This document shows positions 38,145 to 47,198 of a DNA stretch of 64,000 nt, piece after piece. The notes under the pieces are model-generated. The model worked only from the letters and a program-made list of their open reading frames with translations, made no database searches and was not told the origin of the DNA. This stretch comes from Gammaproteobacteria bacterium (GTDB taxonomy: Bacteria; Pseudomonadota; Gammaproteobacteria; Pseudomonadales; Azotimanducaceae): contig PBRQ01000095.1 in the NCBI GenBank assembly GCA_002725995.1, positions 1 to 64,000 of the forward strand, written 5' to 3'. The position numbers and the translations under genes are program-made. The stretch's first letter is position 1. Each line of letters starts with the position of its first letter.

Positions 38145-39008
38145 TTAAGGGCCGAAATTAGCTTGGGCCCGCTTGATAAAGTCGTTAATCAGCCAGCCGG
38201 ATATTGAGAACATAGCGGGTTTGTTGGGAAGGTTGGTGTAGTGGAACCAACCGGCATCGACAATTTCGGTTTCCTGCAGTACGAATTCCCCACTTTCATA
38301 CTCTGCGTGAAAACCGAACATCAGAGAGTCTGGGAATGGCCACGACTGACTGCCGTAGTACTTCAGGTTCTTGACTCTTATACCGACCTCCTCAAGTACT
38401 TCACGGTGGACGGTTTCTTCAATTGACTCTCCCGGCTCGACGAAACCTGCAATTGTGCTGTAATAACTTCCCGGAGCCTTGAGGTTCCTGGCGAGAAGGA
38501 TTTCCTCCCCCTTGTTAACGCAGACGATAATGGAAGGAGACAGCCTAGGGTAAAAAGTGAGGTTACAGCTCTGACATCTTCTTGAGCGATCAGATTCAAA
38601 GCTGCTCGTTTCCTGACCACAACGGCCACAGTAGTGATGATTTCTGTGCCATTCCACTATCTGCCTGGCTCGGCCAAGTAGGCTGAAAAGTTGTGAGTCT
38701 ACCTGGCTCACGAATGACCATAGAGTCATAAACTCATAACCCTCCGGGTTATCTGCCTCCGGATCGACTTCATTGGTGAAAACCGGTACGTTGTTTATCT
38801 GACCCAGATAGTGGCTTGCAACCACATCAAGGCCCAGCCAGCGCCATTGATCCTGGTCTAGTGGTCTCCAGGGATAAACGCCGTCTGTAGTGAGGACTTC
38901 GTCGTCAGATATGACGATATGATAACTTTCGTTGAATGATTCCGGGGCCGCAATACCTGCGATAAAATCTCGCCCCAAATCAACCAGTTGCCAATCCATA
39001 ATTTTCAT
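38145..39008 (-). CDS. nudC: NAD+ diphosphatase (NADH pyrophosphatase)
   Basis: Zn ribbon CGRCGQETSSFESDRSRRCQSC, Nudix box GFVEPGESIEETVHREVLEEVGI, SQSWPFPDSLM. Start at internal Met 39008 preferred. Confidence 0.9.
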   Translation of the reverse strand: MKIMDWQLVDLGRDFIAGIAAPESFNESYHIVISDDEVLTTDGVYPWRPLDQDQWRWLGLDVVASHYLGQINNVPVFTNEVDPEADNPEGYEFMTLWSFVSQVDSQLFSLLGRARQIVEWHRNHHYCGRCGQETSSFESDRSRRCQSCNLTFYPRLSPSIIVCVNKGEEILLARNLKAPGSYYSTIAGFVEPGESIEETVHREVLEEVGIRVKNLKYYGSQSWPFPDSLMFGFHAEYESGEFVLQETEIVDAGWFHYTNLPNKPAMFSISGWLINDFIKRAQANFGP

Positions 39009-39067
39009 CCTGCAATCTGGAGTCGACTTTACCACAGGCGCGGATGACACGGTTAGTCCGGCCACTT

Positions 39068-39772
39068 TCAGTGAGTACAAATAGAAGTTCTGGCGATGGA
39101 TATTACTTCGATCGACCCTGCACCCCGTGCGACAATTTCCCTCGCAATTTCGGAAACTGTAGCGCCAGAGGTCACCACATCATCAACAATGGCGATACGC
39201 TCGCCCTGGAAATCCTTTTTTATCCTAAATGCACCGCACATATTTTCCGCGCGATCCTTGGGACCCAGGGATTTTTGTACGGCGGTGTTCCTGGTTCGAA
39301 AACAGTTTCGAGTATCAAGGGAAATTGACCAGCGATCTGCGAGGGTGCGAGCGATTTCAACCGACGGGTTGAACCCTCGCCTACTTTGTGTTGATTTATG
39401 TAGAGGAACGGGTACTAGCAGATCCGGCCGTAGAAAATTCTTTGGAACGGAGTTTGCTAGCAATGTGGACAGGATTTTTCCAATGACCAGATTTTACTTT
39501 TCCTTAAAGTCTAGGATAAGCCTGTCAATCGGGAACCGGTATATGAAGCCGCTATGGCAGCGAGTGAAAGGCCGTCTGTTGATAAGGCACTTCCCACAGA
39601 TAACATCACTTTCTGGTAGGGGAATGCAGCATATCTTGCAGGCATGGTTGATCCATGGCAGATCTGATTCACAGGTCGTGCAGAGATCTAATATGCGCCC
39701 GCTATATGCATCACAAAGAATGCTGGTGCCGGGGAGACATGCGAATAGAAAATTGTCTAACCAGTTGTTCAT
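39068..39772 (-). pseudogene. comF: ComF-family phosphoribosyltransferase interrupted by an in-frame TAA
   Basis: 39772-39494 gives the Cys-rich ComF N-terminus ending RLILDFKEK*, and the same frame continues NLVIGKILSTLLANSVPKNF...PVPLHKSTQSRRGFNPSVEIAR...IAIVDDVVTSGAT. Confidence 0.75.
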
Positions 39773-39941
39773 GGCGCTTGCCGCATACCTGCGACTGAGT
39801 AAGCTTCGCAGCGGAGGCGGAGGGCTGCTATCAGCAATCTCTTAAAACAATGTGAGAGGAGGGGGTGATCTTTTGGGGTCGGTTTGGTTGAACACGAATT
39901 TCTATTATCGAGTCTCTATTCGGTCTCTCTGGCCAGGCTCT

Positions 39942-40571
39942 CTATTCAGACTCTCTATCCGAGCAGGGGTGTTCAGGTTTGTTGCCATCGCAAAGCGAAA
40001 TGCTTCGAAAGTAGGTTGACCATGCGGCGATTTCCTCCCTTGCGAAATCTGGCTGGTTGGGCTCAAATGGCTCTATTTGCTTCAGCAGCTTAAGAAGATA
40101 GAAATAGTCGTTGCCGGCAATGGCCTTGGCCATCTTTATTTCCCCCTTACCGGAGTTGGTACTTTCTCCACAAAGGAATAGCCTCACGGACACCGGGAAA
40201 CCATTTTCGAATCCAGAGAAGAGGTTGAAGTGCTGGACAAAATTGCAGTCCTGCTGATCATGGGTGACTTCAGACAGTAATGTTTCGACTGGGTCAGAGC
40301 CCACGAGCCCCTTGAAAGATTCAAGAGACAGCCTGGAGGTCCACTCAGTATTGGTTTCATCTGGCGGAACAAATTCAGACAATCGTGTTGAGATGTTGTT
40401 CATCTGGTAGACAAGCTGCCAGTCAAGGGGTGGTTTTGCCAGCAGCATCTCTGAGGTGACTTCGGTACTGGTGGGTGTGGAGGTGCAGGCGACCAGTAAA
40501 GAGGTCAATGCAAGAGTGGATGCAACGCTCAGGATAAGCCTGCTAGAAAAAGGCATTGGCCTCCCGCTCAA
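39942..40571 (-). CDS. Hypothetical lipoprotein
   Basis: Lipobox-like LTSLLVACTSTP after a hydrophobic leader. Confidence 0.6.
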   Translation of the reverse strand: MSGRPMPFSSRLILSVASTLALTSLLVACTSTPTSTEVTSEMLLAKPPLDWQLVYQMNNISTRLSEFVPPDETNTEWTSRLSLESFKGLVGSDPVETLLSEVTHDQQDCNFVQHFNLFSGFENGFPVSVRLFLCGESTNSGKGEIKMAKAIAGNDYFYLLKLLKQIEPFEPNQPDFAREEIAAWSTYFRSISLCDGNKPEHPCSDRESE

Positions 40572-40932
40572 GCGCTATCAAACGTCGAACCCAGTTTTCA
40601 ATCAGGGCGAAATCGTCGTTTGAGATTTCCATTTCATCACACAATAGTTTGAGGAAACTCCGCTCTTCAATTTCGAACGCATCATCAGCGTAGCCTAGCC
40701 GAATAAGGGAAATCAGGACAATGAACCTTAACCTTTTGGTATCAAATATTTGCCGGGTACCTTCTACATTCATGTATTGAGGTTCAAAGTCTGCGCGCAG
40801 TACCATTTCCCGGCGCATTTCTTCCATCATCACCTGTTCGCCCACACTGAGTTCGCCATCGGATATGACAACTGAGTGTGCAAGGCAAAAAAATGCTTCC
40901 TTTTGGCGGTCAGTCAGTGAAGATAAAAACAT
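40543..40932 (-). CDS. TerB-like small acidic helical protein
   Basis: AHSVVISDGELSVGEQVMMEEMRREM, YADDAFEIEERSFLKLLCDEM resemble TerB fold motifs. Confidence 0.45.
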   Translation of the reverse strand: MFLSSLTDRQKEAFFCLAHSVVISDGELSVGEQVMMEEMRREMVLRADFEPQYMNVEGTRQIFDTKRLRFIVLISLIRLGYADDAFEIEERSFLKLLCDEMEISNDDFALIENWVRRLIALEREANAFF

Positions 40933-40958
40933 ATTCTCTATTGTTTTTCTTGTTTTGC

Positions 40959-42080
40959 TCAGGTTTCTGGAGAGCTTAGAGTAACCTCATATTCCTGCAT
41001 TTCTTCATTCCTAAGCGTTGTTACAGTAATGATGTCACCAGGACTCTGTTGCTCTAGCAATGATAGCAACGAGTCTTCATTCGTTACAGGTTCGCTGTTA
41101 ATAGCGACTATTACGTCACCAAGGTGGATATTGCCCCGCCGATCCTCGCGTACACCTATCATTCCTGCTTTCGCTGCTGGAAGCCCTTCCTTAACGGACA
41201 AAATTGCCACGCCCTTGACCCTGAGCCGCTTGGCCCAATAGTCGGTCAGGGGAAGGATTTCGATGCCAAGGATCGGCCGGTAGAGGCGGCCGTACTTCAG
41301 TAGCTGAGGAATAATGGCTTTAACCGTGTTTACTGGAATCGCAAAGCCAATACCTGCGCTCGCCCCAGTGGGGCTGAATATTGCGGTGTTGACGCCAACC
41401 AATCGACCCATGGAGTCGAGTAGTGGTCCACCTGAGTTACCAGGGTTTATCGCAGCGTCCGTCTGGATAACATTCTTGATCGTGCGATTACTGATTGACT
41501 TAATTTCGCGTCCGATGGCGCTGACGACACCAACCGTCAAGGTTGTATCCAGGGCAAACGGGTTGCCGATGGCCAGCACCTTGCGGCCTACGGAGAGTAA
41601 ACTGGAATCACCGAGGTTTATCGCTTTTAGCTTTTCATCAGGCGCACTAATGCGCAGTAGTGCGATGTCTTTTTCCGGAGAGGTCCCAACAACTTCTGCG
41701 TCGTAACTTTTTCCTGACTGAAGGGTTATAGTTATTTTGTTTGCACGGTATACCACATGGAAATTGGTGACGATAAGCCCTGCTTCATCCCAAATGAAAC
41801 CAGTACCACTGCCCTTGGGTATTTCCATGACATTGAGGGAAAACATTTGCCGTCGGAGTTGTGTATTGGTAACAAAGACTACTGACGGACTTACATCGCT
41901 AAAAACTGCGATATTGTTACTCTCATCATCAGTGAGAGTGGCTGAAATATGGGTAGTCGCTTCAGGGGGAGGTGCCGGTTCGTTGTCTTGGCTGGTAGCC
42001 AGAACCACTGCAGTCAGAACTCCAGCAGCCAAAGTGGTGACTAAAGCTACCGCACTCAGCCATTTGTATTTCATTTCCAC
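40959..42080 (-). CDS. Trypsin-like serine protease with PDZ domain (DegS/HtrA family)
   Basis: GSGTGFIWDEAGLIVTNFHVV, DIALLRI, QTDAAINPGNSGGPLLDSMGRLVGVNTAI, PDZ GDVIVAINSEPV. Confidence 0.92.
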   Translation of the reverse strand: MEMKYKWLSAVALVTTLAAGVLTAVVLATSQDNEPAPPPEATTHISATLTDDESNNIAVFSDVSPSVVFVTNTQLRRQMFSLNVMEIPKGSGTGFIWDEAGLIVTNFHVVYRANKITITLQSGKSYDAEVVGTSPEKDIALLRISAPDEKLKAINLGDSSLLSVGRKVLAIGNPFALDTTLTVGVVSAIGREIKSISNRTIKNVIQTDAAINPGNSGGPLLDSMGRLVGVNTAIFSPTGASAGIGFAIPVNTVKAIIPQLLKYGRLYRPILGIEILPLTDYWAKRLRVKGVAILSVKEGLPAAKAGMIGVREDRRGNIHLGDVIVAINSEPVTNEDSLLSLLEQQSPGDIITVTTLRNEEMQEYEVTLSSPET

Positions 42081-42124
42081 GTCTCCATGGAGTCAGTTCA
42101 CCAGATGGGCGATAGTCTAACCAT

Positions 42125-43492
42125 TTATCTTGTTGTTGGCGTCTTTCTTGTGACTAATTTATCCACCTTAACAAATTCATTCAGATCATATATGTCATCA
42201 GGGCTAAGGGCACCTACCAACTGTTTGAGTTGAAAAGTGTCTTTAATGTACTGGTACCGCGCGCTGGCATATTGGAATTTCGACAGGTACAAACGCTGTT
42301 GTGCCAGTAGCACATCAACGATATTGCGGGTGCCGACTTCGTATCCAGTCTGGGTTGCGTCGAGGGCACTCTGGCTGGACTCGATGCCACGCAGCCTGGC
42401 GCGCACCCTTGCGACATCAGTATTGATAGCTGTGTAGAGGCTTTTAGTGTTCTCCACCACGGTCCGTCGGGTCAGGTCGAGGTTCTTCTGCGCCTCTTCC
42501 AGTTTGTACCCGGATTCACGTACAACGGAGTGAGTCCCACCACCAGAATATATTGGAATATTCATTTGCAGGGCTATGGACCTGTTGTCAGCTTTGGATC
42601 CGAAGAAGCCACCTCCGCCAGAAATGCTATGGCTATATGACACCTGGGCGTCGATGGTCGGAAGGTGACCGGATTTGGAAATTTTAATCTGTCGCTCTGC
42701 TGCTCTTACAACTTCATTTGCTGCAACAAGAGAAAAGTTGTGTTCCAGCGCCCTCTGTACCCATGCGTTCTCATCCATGGGATCGGGTGCTTTTACGGGG
42801 AACTCACTGGACAGTGCAAGAACTGAATTGATGCTCTCACCGGTTAAACGTAGAAGTGGTTCAAAACTGACTGATTGTGCACCTTCTGCTTCGATAACAT
42901 TTACGGTTGATGAGTCGAATGCGGCGGTCGATTCGAGCACATCGGTGATAGCGACGAGGCCAACATCAAATCGTTGCTGCACCTGCTCAAGTTGCCTTGC
43001 GACGGCTTCCCTTTCTGCGTTGGAAGCGCTCAGGGCATCCTGCCTCTCCAGAATGTTAAGATAGCTCGTTGCTACTCGAACGATGAGGTCCTGCTGATCG
43101 GACGCAAACTGTGCCATCGCCTGAGCAGCAATATTCTTTGACTGCTGAAACTGGTACCAGCGGTCCAGCCTGAATACCGGCTGACTGAGCACGGCCTGCC
43201 AGCCATGATTGTTAAAGTTCTCAACAGGGATTGTTCCCGGTACGACAGGTGTTTTGCGGTATTCATCTGATGTACTACCTGCTACCGATACATACGGCAA
43301 AATGCCTGCCCTGGCCTGATTGACGATCTCTCCGCGGGACATGTACTGCGCCTTGGCAGCACCAAGTTGGGGGTCATTCATGACCGCCTGGTCATATATT
43401 TCGCTGAGATTTTCTCCCATAGCGGGGAAGCTGACCGCCAATAGCAAAATCCTGGTGCAGTGGGCAGATAGTTTGTAGAGTTTTAACGCCAT
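42125..43492 (-). CDS. TolC-family outer membrane efflux protein
   Basis: Signal peptide; LSEIYDQAVMNDPQLGAAKAQY, YEVGTRNIVDVLLAQQRLYLSKFQYASARYQYI. Confidence 0.92.
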   Translation of the reverse strand: MALKLYKLSAHCTRILLLAVSFPAMGENLSEIYDQAVMNDPQLGAAKAQYMSRGEIVNQARAGILPYVSVAGSTSDEYRKTPVVPGTIPVENFNNHGWQAVLSQPVFRLDRWYQFQQSKNIAAQAMAQFASDQQDLIVRVATSYLNILERQDALSASNAEREAVARQLEQVQQRFDVGLVAITDVLESTAAFDSSTVNVIEAEGAQSVSFEPLLRLTGESINSVLALSSEFPVKAPDPMDENAWVQRALEHNFSLVAANEVVRAAERQIKISKSGHLPTIDAQVSYSHSISGGGGFFGSKADNRSIALQMNIPIYSGGGTHSVVRESGYKLEEAQKNLDLTRRTVVENTKSLYTAINTDVARVRARLRGIESSQSALDATQTGYEVGTRNIVDVLLAQQRLYLSKFQYASARYQYIKDTFQLKQLVGALSPDDIYDLNEFVKVDKLVTRKTPTTR

Positions 43493-43681
43493 ACTGATTT
43501 CTTCTCATAACATGAGTGTGAGGCTGCGTAGCATACTGTTTGAAGCCCGTTGTTTCTAGTCGCTCGCGACATGTGGATATCTGTACGTGATGAATATTTA
43601 GACGCCAAATATTCAAAAGTGGTTTAGACAGCTATTCCTGGAAGTTAACCAATTCTTGTCTCATTTCTAGCATCGAGCGGA

Positions 43682-43774
43682 CCAGTTCCATTCTAAGTGA
43701 TTGTTTCATATACCTAAAGCTATTTTCTAGGACCGGTATTCGGTCAAATAAGTCTGTTCCCGGACAGGAACTAG
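43682..43774 (-). repeat. MITE-like repeat, copy A
   Basis: ccagttccattctaagtgattgt ... ccggacaggaactag; 17-nt exact match cggacaggaactagcta with copy B, plus ~75% match at the other end. Confidence 0.65.
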
Positions 43775-45169
43775 CTAGCCAAAAGCATTGATTTCTGGGG
43801 GTTTGAACGGATCTAACCTGGATTCAAGCCACGCTGCTACGGCAAGACAATGATCCTCGCGAAATGGACGGCTCAGAATCTGAATGCCTATCGGCAAGCC
43901 GCGATCAGTGGTGCCAGCACGAATTACCGTTGCAGGCCAACCAGCTAGATTGTATGCACTAGTGTAGGTGTGGCTTCCTACTTCCTCCTTTTCGCCATGC
44001 TCGATGGCTGCACCAGCATTCACCGGGGTTATGAGGATATCAAAGTCGTGGAAATAGCCCAACATGGAACTCTGGAAGTTGTGCCACAGGTTCATTACCT
44101 GGGCAAATTCGACAGCCGATAGCTCACTTGTTGCTCGTTTCATATTTTCCAGAATCGAGGGGGAAGGCTCTCGCGTGCGACTGTCCTCGAGCAACACGTC
44201 GAGCATTTCCCCATCGTCGGCTGACAACACCTGTGTAAAGATAAACCCTGCCATCTCGATCCCGGTTGGTCTTGCTTCAGTGGCGGTTAGATTGTGGTCC
44301 ATGAGAAGGTCAACGACATCGATGACCGTCTGAACGATATCTTTGCTCGGAGCCCTGATCCCATTATCCGTGTGATAACCGATCCTCAAGGTTGCGACAT
44401 CGACCTGGTACGGGTCGTGCAAGTGTGCGTCTATCGCATGTGGGTCCAGCAAGTCCGGGCCTGAGATAATCTTGAGAATGTAGTATAAATCTTCAACATA
44501 TCTTGCCATTGGTCCTGGCTGAGTGAGTGGCGCGATCAAGCCTGTACTAGGTAGGGCATTGCCGGTACACGGAACCCGGCCTGATGTGGGTTTGATGCAG
44601 GCTATACCACAGAAGTGACTGGGTAACCTCAGGCTGCCGTCGGTATCAGTACCGATATCGAGTGGCGATGCACCGGCAGCAATGATGGCTGCTGCGCCGC
44701 CACTGCTGCCTCCCGGGGTTCGGGTAGGGTCGTAAGGATTATTGGTTTTACCGAAAACCAGGTTGTCAGTCTGGAATGAGAGAGTGAACTCCGGGGTATT
44801 AGTTTTCCCCAACAAAATAGCGCCCTGTTTTCGCAGGCGATCAACACAGGTCGCATCGCGACCGGGCCGAAAGTCTTTCCTTCCAAGGGTGCCCCAGGTT
44901 GTTACGACATCAATGGTATCCAGGCTATCTTTAATTGTTATTGGTACACCATGAAGGGAACCGTGAGAATTGCCTTTGTCGAGGTCTGCATCCGCCTTGT
45001 CAGCGTGCTTCAGGGCCATTTCGGCGGTGGACGTGACAACCGCATTCAGTTTCTTATTTACACCTTCGATGCGATCAAGGAATGCGGTGACAACCTCCTT
45101 AGACTTCACTTTCCTGGTACGAATGCTATCGGCGATGGCAACGATTGAATTGTTGAGAAGTTCATCCAT
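43775..45169 (-). CDS. Amidase (GatA/amidase signature family)
   Basis: LHGVPITIKDSLDT, TRTPGGSSGGAAAIIAAGASPLDIGTDTDGSLRLPSHFCGI. Confidence 0.93.
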   Translation of the reverse strand: MDELLNNSIVAIADSIRTRKVKSKEVVTAFLDRIEGVNKKLNAVVTSTAEMALKHADKADADLDKGNSHGSLHGVPITIKDSLDTIDVVTTWGTLGRKDFRPGRDATCVDRLRKQGAILLGKTNTPEFTLSFQTDNLVFGKTNNPYDPTRTPGGSSGGAAAIIAAGASPLDIGTDTDGSLRLPSHFCGIACIKPTSGRVPCTGNALPSTGLIAPLTQPGPMARYVEDLYYILKIISGPDLLDPHAIDAHLHDPYQVDVATLRIGYHTDNGIRAPSKDIVQTVIDVVDLLMDHNLTATEARPTGIEMAGFIFTQVLSADDGEMLDVLLEDSRTREPSPSILENMKRATSELSAVEFAQVMNLWHNFQSSMLGYFHDFDILITPVNAGAAIEHGEKEEVGSHTYTSAYNLAGWPATVIRAGTTDRGLPIGIQILSRPFREDHCLAVAAWLESRLDPFKPPEINAFG

Positions 45170-45279
45170 GGGTCATGCCCCTATAAAGTTCCGACTAACA
45201 CTGGTGAATACATTGCATTTACTTGATCTTAGGTAGAAACTAAATCCGATCTTAAAGTAGATTCTTACGGATTCAAATT

Positions 45280-45299
45280 CAATTACAATATTGTAATTG
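45280..45299. promoter_or_regulatory. 20-bp perfect palindrome overlapping the start of the histidine kinase gene
   Basis: CAATTACAATATTGTAATTG reads identically on both strands. Confidence 0.55.
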
Positions 45300-47075
45300 C
45301 TGGTTTTTATCCTATTTTTTGACCTAATCCTGCTGGTCAGCCTTGGATACTACTACGCCAAACTGGGACACAAGTGCCTGAAATTTGGTGCTGCAGCGTT
45401 GACTGTTGAAATGTTCAGTCAGACCGCCTTCTCAGTAGGTGCGTTGTTGGTATCCTATCAATTACCTTTTGTGCTAGGTGGAATTGGCAAGATTGTTTTT
45501 GCTGCCTTGATGCTCGTTTGTATTGCTCACTTGGTAAAGCGCAAGGTACCAATGACATTGATGCTGGCTGGCGTCATTTTTTATAGCGCCTTTGTCGTTT
45601 ATGTGATGGCAATAAGTGAGTTCGGCCTCACTGAATGGATTATTGCTGAAATACCAGTAGTAACTCTTTTGCTGGTGAGTATCTCCTATTTATTCAAAGC
45701 GAGGAGTTCCCAGTCATTGGGGATTCTATGGCTCAGCGGACTTTTGGTTCTCCATGTCTGCTTCAAGTTGGTCCTGCCTACATTACTGCAGAACGAAACA
45801 CTGTTTGTGCTGTTTTTTTTCTACAACTCAACTCTCGTGATGATCATTTCCGTAGTCCTGATAATGATTTCATCTGAGAGGATGATTGTCAGCCTCGATG
45901 ATCAGAATGCAAAACTTGAAAAATATGAACTTGAGAATAGACGTCTGGAAATGCAGTTTTCGCAGGCGCGAAAGCTTGAAAGCCTTGGCGTCCTTGCTGG
46001 AGGGATTGCTCACGACTTTAACAGCATGCTGACCAGCATCCTGGGGTACAGCGGCCTCGCCATGAAGAAGTTGCCGACTGAAAGTGATGTCAGAAAGGAC
46101 CTCTACATGGTGATGTCCGGGGCAAGGCAAGCGGTTGATTTAACCTCTCAGATGCTTGTCTACGCGGGCAAGGGTGCCATTGAATTTGAGACCCTAAATA
46201 TTTCTGAGATGGTGGGCAAGATGTCCAGCCTAGTCAACTCCGTTGTGCCGAAAAAAATCAAGGTAATACAGAATTTGACTCGAGACCTGCCGTTGATGAA
46301 AGGTGATCAGGTTCAATTGGACCAGGTATTGATGAACCTTGTCACTAATGCTGTTGATGCGATAGAGGGCAATCCCGGGTCATAGAAATCACAACCGGAC
46401 TAGTTGAGGTTTATGAGCGGCTTCTTAGGGGCAGCTTCTTTGCTAACGAATTAGAGAAGGGTGCTTATCTCTTCCTTCGCGTTAAGGACTCTGGTTTGGG
46501 TATGGATCCGTTGTAGATTGATAAGATCTTCGATCCCTTTTACTCAGAGAAAAGTACTCGCAAGGGGCTTGGACTATCTTTTTTGTCTGGCATCGTTTGT
46601 CAGCACAAGGGCTTCATCGAGGTGAAATCCAGTGAAGGTAAAGGGGCGGAATTCACCATTTACTTTCCTGTAGTCCTGCTTCATGACCTTGTACAGAAGA
46701 CGGGGTCTGGTTCAAGATCTCCGCACGGAGAGGTGAAAGGAAGGATCCTGCTGGCCGATGATGATGCCAGAATCAGGTGTTTGATTGCTTCCATTTTAGA
46801 AAGAGACGGTTTCCATTTGACTTCAGTTGAAGATGGCAAGGAAGCCAAGAAACTGATTATAGGGTAGCGAAGACTTCGTTCTGTGCGTAATTGATTGCAC
46901 TATGCCAAAAATGTCCAGTACCGAAGTGTACAAATACATCCGCTCCCATGGGATTAAGGCGCCCGTAGTACTGATCAGTGGTTACCATCAGGAACAGGTC
47001 ATTTCCAATATCAGCAATGATCCTAATGCCTACTTTGTCAAGAAACCTTTTGACATCGACGACTTGCTTGGTTAA
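45297..47075 (+). pseudogene. Decayed hybrid sensor histidine kinase/response regulator
   Basis: H-box GGIAHDFNSMLTSILGYSGLA; frameshift near 46380 (continues VIEITTGLVEVYERLL...VKDSGLGMDPL), in-frame TAG near 46514 (then IDKIFDPFYSEKSTRKGLGLS), receiver GRILLADDDARIR..., second frameshift near 46862 (continues SEDFVLCVIDCTMPKMSSTEVYKYIRSHGIKAPVVLISGY...KKPFDIDDLLG). Confidence 0.8.
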
Positions 47076-47127
47076 GTAAATGAAGCGCTCGTTTATCGGA
47101 GCAAGAATACAATCCTTTGATTTTTAG

Positions 47128-47198
47128 CTAGTTCCTTTCAAAGTGGTTGTATTGTGTACCTAGTGGTATTTGGCCGTCTGCATACGGACAGGAACTAG
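47128..47198 (-). repeat. MITE-like repeat, copy B
   Basis: ctagttcctttcaaag...tacggacaggaactag; 12-bp perfect inverted ends tagctagttcct/aggaactagcta; overlaps ileS TAG stop. Confidence 0.65.

Noticed and set aside
39494-39496. comF stop as a recoded codon
   Set aside because: It is TAA, has no nearby recoding hairpin that I can see, and is not at a conserved Cys.
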